Source of the DNA: an uncultured Sphingobium sp.
GTDB lineage: Bacteria > Pseudomonadota > Alphaproteobacteria > Sphingomonadales > Sphingomonadaceae
Length of the DNA: 5,907 nt
Direction: 5' to 3'
NCBI GenBank assembly: GCA_946479185.1
Contig: CAMLFF010000208.1
Coordinates: 1-5,907 of the forward strand
The notes beneath the pieces were generated by a model, which saw only the letters and a program-made list of their open reading frames with translations, did no database searches and was not told the DNA's origin. Each line of letters opens with the position of its first letter. Position 1 is the first letter of the stretch. Positions 1 to 5,176 of this stretch are shown one piece after another. Position numbers and translations under genes: made by a program.

Positions 1-279
1 TATTTTGGCGGGCCGATCGTCACGGCGGGCAATCTGGTCTTCATCGGCGCGACGGACGATCACCGGTTCCGCGCCTTCCACGCCCGCACCGGCAAGGAAT
101 TATGGACGGGCCTGCTCGACTATAATGCCCAGTCCGTGCCGATCACTTATCGCGGCAAGGATGGGCGGCAATATGTCGCGGTGGTCGCAGCGGGTTGGGC
201 GGATTCATCCGGCGCGCGCAATGCGACCGGCAAGCCTGCGAATAATGAGGCGCTGATCGCCTTTGCGTTGCCGCGATGA
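1..279 (+). CDS. PQQ-dependent quinoprotein dehydrogenase, C-terminal fragment
   Basis: Open from the left edge in frame 1 to TGA at 277-279; 92 residues are visible and the start is outside the window. The fragment begins YFGGPIVTAGNLVFIGATDD and continues through RFRAFHARTGKELW, the final propeller blade and tryptophan-docking repeat typical of PQQ-dependent glucose/alcohol dehydrogenase-like proteins (GGP..TAG.LVFIGAT.D..FRAF...TGKELW). It then has the family-like ITYRGKDGRQYVAVVAAG strand and ends with EALIAFALPR. Known of the family: periplasmic eight-bladed propellers that oxidise sugars, alcohols or aldehydes with PQQ and pass electrons to ubiquinone or cytochrome c. The PQQ- and Ca-binding residues lie upstream and cannot be judged, so the substrate is unknown. 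The VOC gene follows after 23 bases, which suggests one operon. A c-type cytochrome gene lies nearby on the other strand. Confidence 0.85.
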   Translation, partial: YFGGPIVTAGNLVFIGATDDHRFRAFHARTGKELWTGLLDYNAQSVPITYRGKDGRQYVAVVAAGWADSSGARNATGKPANNEALIAFALPR

Positions 280-290
280 GCGCCAGAAAC

Positions 291-297
291 AGGAGAG
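291..297 (+). promoter_or_regulatory. Shine-Dalgarno site deciding the VOC gene start
   Basis: AGGAGAG ends five bases before ATG at 303 (AGGAG core with a 7-base spacer). It favours 303 over the upstream in-frame ATG at 276, which overlaps the previous stop as ATGA. Only the 303 start puts the signal peptide at the true N-terminus. Confidence 0.75.
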
Positions 298-302
298 ATG
301 CC

Positions 303-1211
303 ATGCACAATAGTTTCCGGACGATCCTGCTCGCGACTGCGCTGTTCATGACGGGGGATGCTGTCGCTCAGGGCGGCTTCACGCGGGAGACGCCGATTGC
401 AGGCGTCGCGCCCGCCGCGCCGATCTTCTCGATGGATGCGATGAATGTCTATCGGCGGTTCGACTCCAAGCTGACCCCGGCGATGGTGGATTTCTACCAG
501 AAGGCGCTTGGCCTTAAGCCGCTTCAACCGATCCAACTCAGTGCCACCGAGCAGATGATCATCTTCGGCATCGGCAAGGCCCAGATCAAGCTGGCAGCGG
601 GGCTGAAGCAGGGGCGCAAATATTTCACCGGCGACGTGCATGAAGCGGTGGGCATCCGGCTGTTCACGTTGACTTATGCCGACGCTAGCGCGGTGGAGGC
701 GCAGTTCAAGGCTGCGGGACTTGCCGTGCCCAGGTTCAAGGATATGGGCAACGGGCGGCGCGGCGCGCTGGTGAAAGACCCGAGCGGCTTCACACTCCAG
801 TTGATCGTCGACCCCAAGGCCGCGCCGACTGGCGTGAATGTGGGCATCAACACATCCGACCTCGCGCGCAGCCGCGCCTTTTATCGCGAATTCGTGGGGC
901 TTGAAGAACTGTCTCCCGTGCAGGACAAGCTTCTTGGCGTGACGCGCTACCCCTTCCGCAATGGCGAGACGACCATCAGCCTATGGTCGAAGGGCAAGGG
1001 CCTGCCCGCCGATACCGGCAGCGCGGGCATTCAATATGTCATCGGCAATGTCGATGCGGTGAATGCGCGGGCGACGGAGCGGGGCGTCACGGTTGAGGAG
1101 CCGCTGGGCGGCATCCCCAATTTCGGCGTCCGGTTCGTATGGTTGAACGACCCGGACGGCGTGACCAATTATTTTGCGCAGGTGGGCGGCAACGCCCCCA
1201 AGCCCAAGTAG
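303..1211 (+). CDS. Exported tandem VOC (glyoxalase/bleomycin-resistance-like) protein
   Basis: 302 residues from ATG 303. Residues 1-22 form a signal peptide: basic Arg6, a hydrophobic stretch ILLATALFMTG, and an AVA-Q cleavage site after Ala22, so the mature protein should be periplasmic. Two VOC-like halves follow. The first spans about residues 47-170 (helix AMVDFYQKALGLKPL, end strand DPSGFTLQLIVDP). The second spans about 179-296 (NVGINTSDLARSRAFYREFVGLEEL in outline, end strand DPDGVTNYFAQ). VOC enzymes such as glyoxalase I and extradiol dioxygenases pair such halves round a metal, usually with a His or Gln on the first strand and a Glu on the last. Here the first-strand positions are Asn or Val, and the Glu positions read Gln166 and Asn289/Tyr290. 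The canonical metal site therefore appears to be missing, and a binding or accessory role is as likely as catalysis. It sits 23 bases after the quinoprotein dehydrogenase gene, probably co-transcribed. The fold assignment is firm; the function is unknown. Confidence 0.87.
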   Translation: MHNSFRTILLATALFMTGDAVAQGGFTRETPIAGVAPAAPIFSMDAMNVYRRFDSKLTPAMVDFYQKALGLKPLQPIQLSATEQMIIFGIGKAQIKLAAGLKQGRKYFTGDVHEAVGIRLFTLTYADASAVEAQFKAAGLAVPRFKDMGNGRRGALVKDPSGFTLQLIVDPKAAPTGVNVGINTSDLARSRAFYREFVGLEELSPVQDKLLGVTRYPFRNGETTISLWSKGKGLPADTGSAGIQYVIGNVDAVNARATERGVTVEEPLGGIPNFGVRFVWLNDPDGVTNYFAQVGGNAPKPK

Positions 1212-1236
1212 CGCGCCGTCGGTCTATGCTGTCGGC

Positions 1237-1587
1237 TTATTGGGCCGCGGCGCTGATCACATAGGCCGTTACGTCGTCAATTTCCTGCTCGCTCAGCTGG
1301 CCGGAATAGGGCGGCATCGCGCCCGCGCCATCGGCAACGCGCTGCCTCACAAAAGCTGCGGTCAGGTTTGGATTCTTGTCGAGCGAAGGGCCAATCGGGC
1401 CGGTGGCTTCAGCAGCCGCAAGCGCATGACAGGCCCCGCATGTGGCGCTTTCAAACACGAGCTTACCCTTGGCCGGATCGCCTGCGGGAGCGGCCTCCTG
1501 CGCGAGAAGCTGCGCAACTGGCGAGAGCGCCAGTGTGAGTGCAACAGCGGGAACGCCCCAATGCGTCAGACCTTTCACCGAAACCAC
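1237..1587 (-). CDS. Exported class I c-type cytochrome (monoheme)
   Basis: About 116 residues, read on the - strand to TAA at 1239-1237. The N-terminus has a signal peptide (VPAVALTLALSPVAQLLAQ, cleavage near the last AQ). The mature domain of about 86 residues carries the heme site CGACH (Cys50, Cys53, His54), a GPIGPSL turn, and AMPPYSGQLSEQEIDDVTAYV, in which Met91 is the likely sixth heme ligand. This is the standard small class I cytochrome c layout, a periplasmic one-electron carrier. I chose GTG at 1587 because GGAAGGA (1600-1594) lies six bases before it. ATG at 1593 abuts that site and TTG at 1602 has none; either would add two or five residues. It converges with the VOC gene (25 bases between stops) and diverges from the GFA gene. 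Electron transfer from the quinoprotein dehydrogenase is plausible from family knowledge but is inference. Confidence 0.92.
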   Translation of the reverse strand: MVSVKGLTHWGVPAVALTLALSPVAQLLAQEAAPAGDPAKGKLVFESATCGACHALAAAEATGPIGPSLDKNPNLTAAFVRQRVADGAGAMPPYSGQLSEQEIDDVTAYVISAAAQ

Positions 1588-1593
1588 AAGCAT

Positions 1594-1600
1594 TCCTTCC
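1594..1600 (-). promoter_or_regulatory. Shine-Dalgarno site for the cytochrome gene
   Basis: GGAAGGA on the - strand. Its spacing is six bases to GTG 1587 and zero to ATG 1593, which argues for the GTG start. Confidence 0.55.
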
Positions 1601-1717
1601 AAGTCATATGGTTTTTTGTAGCAACCAAAATTCGTCTAGGCTGGCCGCCCGATATGTCCAGCGCTACCAAGCCGAACTGATGGCCAATCGCGCCTGAACC
1701 GTTACTGACGAATGTGC

Positions 1718-1722
1718 AGGAG
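1718..1722 (+). promoter_or_regulatory. Shine-Dalgarno site deciding the GFA gene start
   Basis: AGGAG lies seven bases before ATG 1730. It overlaps the reading frame that would begin at ATG 1712, so the longer version with six extra residues is unlikely. Confidence 0.7.
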
Positions 1723-1729
1723 AGTGTCG

Positions 1730-2140
1730 ATGACGCAGCCGGAAATGCCAGACTTCCCGCAACAGGGCGGATGCCAGTGCGGCGCCGTGCGCTACGAACT
1801 GCGCGAACCGCCGCTTGGGACATGGGCCTGCCATTGCAGCCTTTGCCGCAAGCAGAGCGGCAGCGCCTTTGGCCTCTCCATGTCCGTTGCGCTCGATGCG
1901 CTGGTGTTTACGCAGGGCGAGCCGGCAAGCTGGACCCGCACGGCTGAATCCGGCCACATACTCGATTGCCTGTTCTGCCGCGACTGCGGATCGCGCCTCA
2001 TCCATCGCCGTCATGAGCATGGCGGGCGTCAGACGCTCAAGCCCGGCACATTGGACGACACGAGCTGGGTCGTTCCGGAACGGCACTTCTTCCCAGAAAG
2101 CGCCCTTAACTGGGTGAAACCGCTCATCGATTCGCCATGA
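1730..2140 (+). CDS. GFA family (Mss4-like, zinc-binding) protein
   Basis: 136 residues. The cysteine pattern is that of the GFA family named after glutathione-dependent formaldehyde-activating enzyme: GGCQCGAVRYE (Cys15, Cys17), ACHCSLCRKQSGSAFG (Cys34, Cys36, Cys39) and LFCRDCGSRL (Cys83, Cys86). By family analogy Cys15/17/83/86 hold a structural zinc and Cys34/36/39 the second, labile zinc. The C-terminal part, KPGTLDDTSWVVPERHFF, matches the usual 'GTLDD...P..HIF' end of the family, and the length is normal. Most members have no proven substrate, so an assignment as S-(hydroxymethyl)glutathione synthase would be overreach. It is a cytoplasmic protein with no signal peptide. The gene stands alone: it diverges from the cytochrome (142 bases between starts) and is followed by a small hairpin before the kinase gene. 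I see no convincing promoter in the divergent spacer. Confidence 0.92.
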   Translation: MTQPEMPDFPQQGGCQCGAVRYELREPPLGTWACHCSLCRKQSGSAFGLSMSVALDALVFTQGEPASWTRTAESGHILDCLFCRDCGSRLIHRRHEHGGRQTLKPGTLDDTSWVVPERHFFPESALNWVKPLIDSP

Positions 2141-2147
2141 AATAGAA

Positions 2148-2160
2148 CCGGGCTACCCGG
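2148..2160 (+). terminator. Possible weak terminator hairpin after the GFA gene
   Basis: A perfect 5-bp GC stem CCGGG / CCCGG with a CTA loop begins 7 bases after the GFA stop and is followed by ATTTTGAATTT. The stem is short and the T run is interrupted, so it is at best a weak intrinsic terminator. A TTGACT hexamer at 2170-2175 resembles a -35 box for the kinase operon, but no good -10 follows at the right distance. Confidence 0.4.
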
Positions 2161-2247
2161 ATTTTGAATTTGACTAATGCGCTGCCCAACCTCATTCCCT
2201 TGCACAGGGCATGAGGCTCTTTGTGACGGGGGATCAAAGAGGACGCA

Positions 2248-3681
2248 GTGACAATAGATTTTGAAGCACTGCTGATAGACTCTCCCAATCCTTATGTCGT
2301 CCTGGACAGATCGCTCAATATCGTCTGGACGAATGATGCCTATCTGCGCGCCACCATGCGAGAGCGAGCAGACCTTATTGGCGTCCCCATTTTCAAGGCC
2401 TTCCCCTCGGCCCCAGCGTCCGAGAGCTATCGGCTGCTCGAACACTCCTTCAAACATGTCTTCGCGACCGGCAAGAGTGATGAAATCGCGCTTATCCGCT
2501 ACGATATTCTACGGCCGGATGGCAGCATGGATGTGCGCTACTGGAGCGCCACCCACACGCCATTGCGAAATCAGGCGGGCGAGGTCCGCTATTTGTTGCA
2601 GCACACCGTCGATGTGACCGAACTGCACGGCCTGCGCGCAATGCGGGAGGAAATCGGCGTCATCAAACGCGCGGACGCAGTGCAGGCGCGCAACCTCGAT
2701 CTTTCGGAAGAAACGCATCAGCTCAAGACCTTGTTCGAGCAAGCGCCGGGCTTCATCGCCATTCTGAGCGGCCCTGAGCATCGCTTCCAGATGGTTAACG
2801 AGGCCTATCGCAAACTGGTCGGCAAGCGTGACCTCATCGCCAAGACTGTGGCTGAGGCCTTGCCCGAAGTGATCGAACAAGGCTTTGGCGATCTGCTCGA
2901 TCAGGTGCGCAATACGCAGCAGCCCTTCGTGGGGCGGCGCATGAAGGTGGAGCTAACTGGTACGCAGAGCGATCTGCAGGAACGTTTCGTCGACTTTCTC
3001 TATCAGCCAATCTTCTCGGATGAAGGGCAAGTCTCGGGCATCTTCGTTCAAGGCCATGACGTGACCGATCAGGTTGAGGCCGAGGAACGGCAAAAGCTGC
3101 TGATGAACGAGCTCAACCACCGCGTTAAGAACACGCTGGCCATCGTTCAGGGGCTGGCTGCGCAGACCTTCCGCGCGTTGGACGGATCAGAGGATGCCCG
3201 GCGCACCTTCAACCTGCGGCTCGGCGCGCTCGCTGCTGCCCATGATCTTTTGACGCGCAGCAATTGGGAAGCGGCAGGCCTGCTGGAAACAATCAAAAGC
3301 TCCGTGGAAGCGGTGGTGGAGCTTGAGCGATTCACTTTCAACGGGCCGGATTTGTTGCTCGTGCCGCAAACTGCAGTTTCGCTCGCCATGATCATCCATG
3401 AGCTTTGCACCAATGCCGTCAAATATGGTGCGCTCTCGGTTCCGGATGGCCATGTCGATATCCAGTGGACGGTCGAAGAGGTCGACAATGATTGCGTGTT
3501 GACGCTGAGCTGGGCCGAGCAGGACGGCCCGCCCGTCACCGCACCCACACGCAGCGGCTTTGGCTCACGGCTCATCAAACATGGCTTTTCTGCGGAGCAT
3601 TCCAGCGCGGTCTCGCTGGCGTTCAAGCCAGAAGGTCTCATCTGCACCATCGCCGCGCGTCTGCCGAGGCCTACGGCGTGA
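2248..3681 (+). CDS. PAS-PAS-HWE/HisKA_2 (HRXXN) sensor histidine kinase
   Basis: 477 residues from GTG 2248, preceded by AGAGGA at 2238-2243. There is no signal peptide or membrane segment, so it is a soluble sensor. Residues about 5-125 form a PAS domain (SPNPYVVLDRSLNIVWTND, ending LLQHTVDVTEL). A short helical linker leads to a second PAS at about 159-272 (LFEQAPGFIAILSG, ending FVQGHDVTDQ). The dimerisation/phosphoacceptor helix is LLMNELNHRVKNTLAIVQGL with His291 in an HRXXN motif. The ATPase domain has the N-box HELCTNAVKYGALS (His384, Asn389), the WAE of the HWE family (Trp422-Glu424) and the glycine box GFGSRL (437-442). Neither PAS shows the cysteine motif of LOV photosensors, so the ligand is unknown. 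The family autophosphorylates on His and feeds receiver proteins; in sphingomonads HRXXN kinases act on PhyR and stress-response regulators. The stop overlaps the next gene's start, so the regulator is the likely partner. Confidence 0.95.
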   Translation: MTIDFEALLIDSPNPYVVLDRSLNIVWTNDAYLRATMRERADLIGVPIFKAFPSAPASESYRLLEHSFKHVFATGKSDEIALIRYDILRPDGSMDVRYWSATHTPLRNQAGEVRYLLQHTVDVTELHGLRAMREEIGVIKRADAVQARNLDLSEETHQLKTLFEQAPGFIAILSGPEHRFQMVNEAYRKLVGKRDLIAKTVAEALPEVIEQGFGDLLDQVRNTQQPFVGRRMKVELTGTQSDLQERFVDFLYQPIFSDEGQVSGIFVQGHDVTDQVEAEERQKLLMNELNHRVKNTLAIVQGLAAQTFRALDGSEDARRTFNLRLGALAAAHDLLTRSNWEAAGLLETIKSSVEAVVELERFTFNGPDLLLVPQTAVSLAMIIHELCTNAVKYGALSVPDGHVDIQWTVEEVDNDCVLTLSWAEQDGPPVTAPTRSGFGSRLIKHGFSAEHSSAVSLAFKPEGLICTIAARLPRPTA

Positions 3682-4040
3682 AGATCATCGGTCAGCAAAT
3701 ATTGATCGTCGAGGATGAGCCCATCATCGGCCTGGTGCTGGAAGATTATCTGCGCGAGCGCGGCGCCAACACGCTGTTGGCGGAAACGTTGGAAGCAGCC
3801 TCTGCCGCGATTGCCGCCACGTCCTTCGATCTCGCGATTTTGGATGTAAATATTCATGGCAAGACGAGCTACGAGCTGGCGCAGGTGCTGCTGGACCGCG
3901 GGACGAGCGTGCTCTTCGCCACCGGCTATGGCAATGCGATGCACCCGGCGGAGCTTGCGGACGTGCCGACGATCAGCAAGCCCTATCAATTGCGGGCGCT
4001 GGAGAATGCGCTGACGGAGATGGTTATCGCAAGCGCGTGA
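3678..4040 (+). CDS. Single-domain response regulator, FAT GUY type
   Basis: 120 residues, receiver domain only with no output domain. GTG 3678 overlaps the kinase stop as GTGA, which implies translational coupling; GAGG at 3665-3668 can serve as its ribosome site. Receiver landmarks are all present: acidic pair Glu12-Asp13 (ILIVEDEP), phosphoacceptor Asp56 (FDLAILDVNIHG), Thr82 in VLFATGYGNA and Lys101 in SKPYQ. FATGYG matches the signature of the alphaproteobacterial FAT GUY receivers. Known members, such as SdrG of Sphingomonas and MrrA of Caulobacter, take part in stress-response phosphorelays. The protein probably receives phosphate from the upstream kinase and passes it on, or acts by protein contact, since it cannot bind DNA by a known domain. 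It converges with the dehydrogenase pseudogene, with 150 bases between. Confidence 0.95.
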   Translation: MKIIGQQILIVEDEPIIGLVLEDYLRERGANTLLAETLEAASAAIAATSFDLAILDVNIHGKTSYELAQVLLDRGTSVLFATGYGNAMHPAELADVPTISKPYQLRALENALTEMVIASA

Positions 4041-4135
4041 TTGCGCGTCGGACTGAAATAACAAATTCGGGCTCGGATGATCCGCTACTTTTTGGAAGCG
4101 TCGCCAGGACGCTGCATGCCTGATGTGGGGTGGGT

Positions 4136-4185
4136 TTGGAGCAGTCCGCTTCCAGTTGGTTCAAACCGAAAGCGGACTGCTCCAA
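4136..4185. repeat. Perfect 16-bp inverted repeat with 18-base loop
   Basis: The left arm TTGGAGCAGTCCGCTT (4136-4151) is the exact reverse complement of the right arm (4170-4185). Inside the loop GGTT-CA-AACC (4157-4166) can pair as well, so transcripts from either strand would fold into one long hairpin. It ends five bases from the stop of the - strand dehydrogenase and lies 95 bases after the regulator stop. Neither side has a T run, so it is not a canonical intrinsic terminator. It could block read-through between the converging genes or be a copy of a dispersed intergenic palindrome. A second, weaker inverted repeat (GCGTC-GCCAG-GACGC, 4098-4112) lies just to the left. The rest of 4041-4135 shows nothing recognisable. 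Confidence 0.9.
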
Positions 4186-4190
4186 GGTCT

Positions 4191-4942
4191 CTAGGTTTTC
4201 ACCGCAGCGTTACCGCCATCGGCCCACAAAGCGGAGCCTGTAACGAAGCTTGCCATGTCGCTTGCCAGAAACAAGGCCGCCTTGGCTATTTCTTCAGGTT
4301 CAGCAATCCGCTTCATCGCATGAAGGCCCGCAGCCCATTCGCGCTGGACAGCATCACCTGTCATCTCGGTCGCGGTGCCACCCGGCAAGAGAGCGTTCGC
4401 ACGGATGCCGACGGCTCCGTAATCCGCAGCTATGCCGCGAACCAATCCCATTAGCCCGGCCTTTGCTGTCGCATAGGCGCCCATGCCCGGCAGTCCCACG
4501 CTGTTACCGACAAAACTGCCCGTAAACACAATGGCACCCGCTCCCTGCTCCAGCATCGCCGGAATTTGTGCGCGGGCTCCAAGAAAAGCTGCGGTAAGAT
4601 TAACTGCCAGCACCTCCGCCCATTCCAAGGGCTGTATTTCGGCGAGCGGCTTCACGCTACCTACCAGACCCGCGTTATTGAAGGCGATGTGCAATCCGCC
4701 AAACGTAGATTGTGCGGCAGCGACAGCCTGCTGGTGCGTCCGCTCCTCTTTTACATCTCCAACGACCGCAAGCGCTCGGCCACCCCGTTCCGTGACAGTC
4801 CGAACCAGCTGGTCCAGAGGATCTTGTCGACGGGCAACCAGCACCACGGCTGCACCGTTCGCTGCAAACAACAGGGCAGCTGTTTTCCGATCCCCGAACT
4901 CGCGCCGGTGATGATGGCGACCTTACCGTCTATCAGCTTCAT
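4191..4942 (-). pseudogene. Short-chain dehydrogenase/reductase (SDR), frameshifted
   Basis: The gene reads from ATG 4942 (GGAG seven bases upstream) to TAG at 4193-4191, but in two frames. The first 20 residues, MKLIDGKVAIITGASSGIGK, carry the TGxxxGIG cofactor motif. The frame then breaks at the AAAA run (4886-4883), and the rest continues in the -1 frame as AALLFAANGAAVVLVARR. Adding one A restores GIGKTAALLFAANG and a normal 250-residue SDR. In the restored numbering NNAG is 89-92, Asn115, Ser143, Tyr157 and Lys161 (YATAK) form the catalytic set, and the C-terminus has the usual VTGSALWADGG. Basic ARR after the second strand suggests NADP(H) preference. Classical SDRs of this kind oxidise or reduce hydroxy/keto groups; the substrate cannot be told. 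All other motifs are intact, so this is either a very recent mutation or a one-base sequencing error. Translation as it stands would give a short useless peptide. Confidence 0.9.
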
Positions 4943-4947
4943 TCAAA

Positions 4948-4966
4948 AACTCCGTTCTGTGGAGTT
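4948..4966 (-). promoter_or_regulatory. Small hairpin covering the SDR ribosome-binding site
   Basis: AACTCC and GGAGTT form a 6-bp inverted repeat with a 7-base spacer just upstream of the SDR start. On the - strand the GGAG ribosome site (4953-4950) lies in the stem. It might act as an operator or hide the ribosome site, but a repeat this short can occur by chance. Confidence 0.35.
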
Positions 4967-5176
4967 GCGCAGCTATGGCAATGGGTAAGCGAGGGCTTCT
5001 CGTTTCTTGTTTTCAAACTGATCGCGATTCTTGGCAATCGGAGTAATCATACCGACGGCTTTCGGACATCGTTGGGGCTCGACCGAACGACTGAGTTTGG
5101 GCGTGGCCGGTAAAGCAGGTTTTGAACGAAAATGCCCGATATCCGTCGAGCCGACGAATTTGGCCACGCTGCCAAG
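4967..5176. other. Gene-poor spacer, unassigned
   Basis: About 210 bases between the SDR start and the FAD dehydrogenase stop. It looks less GC-rich than its surroundings. Open frames across it have no recognisable protein motif on either strand. Visible structure: a GC hairpin CGAGG-GCT-TCTCG (4990-5002, one G-T pair) followed by the T-rich TTTCTTGTTTTC, which resembles a + strand terminator although no + strand gene precedes it. There is also an 8-bp inverted repeat GGCTCGAC / GTCGAGCC (5076-5083 and 5145-5152). It must hold whatever promoter drives the SDR gene, but I cannot point to one. Confidence 0.4.

Noticed and set aside
276..302. Upstream start for the VOC gene with ATGA overlap of the previous stop
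   Set aside because: It would put nine polar residues before the signal peptide, and the good AGGAG site points to 303 instead.
147..641. A 164-codon open frame on the - strand over the dehydrogenase end and VOC gene
   Set aside because: It lies antisense to convincing coding sequence and has no recognisable domain or signal.
1174..1680. A 168-codon + strand open frame over the cytochrome gene
   Set aside because: The - strand of the same DNA encodes an unmistakable signal peptide and CGACH heme motif; the + strand product has no motif.
1588..1729. Promoters in the divergent cytochrome/GFA spacer
   Set aside because: I found no -35/-10 pair with acceptable spacing and no GGAAC...CGTT EcfG-type pair on either strand.
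3147..4064. A 305-codon open frame on the - strand across the kinase and regulator genes
   Set aside because: It is antisense to two genes with complete, recognisable domains, and its translation has no known motif and is rich in Arg, Ser and Gln, typical of shadow frames in GC-rich DNA.
4098..4112. GCGTC-GCCAG-GACGC hairpin as terminator of the regulator gene
   Set aside because: The 5-bp stem has no following T run on either strand.
4880..4886. Programmed -1 ribosomal frameshift in the SDR gene
   Set aside because: The run is only four A, the codons GGA AAA do not make a canonical X XXY YYZ slippery heptamer, and SDRs are not known to need one; a base deletion or sequencing error is simpler.
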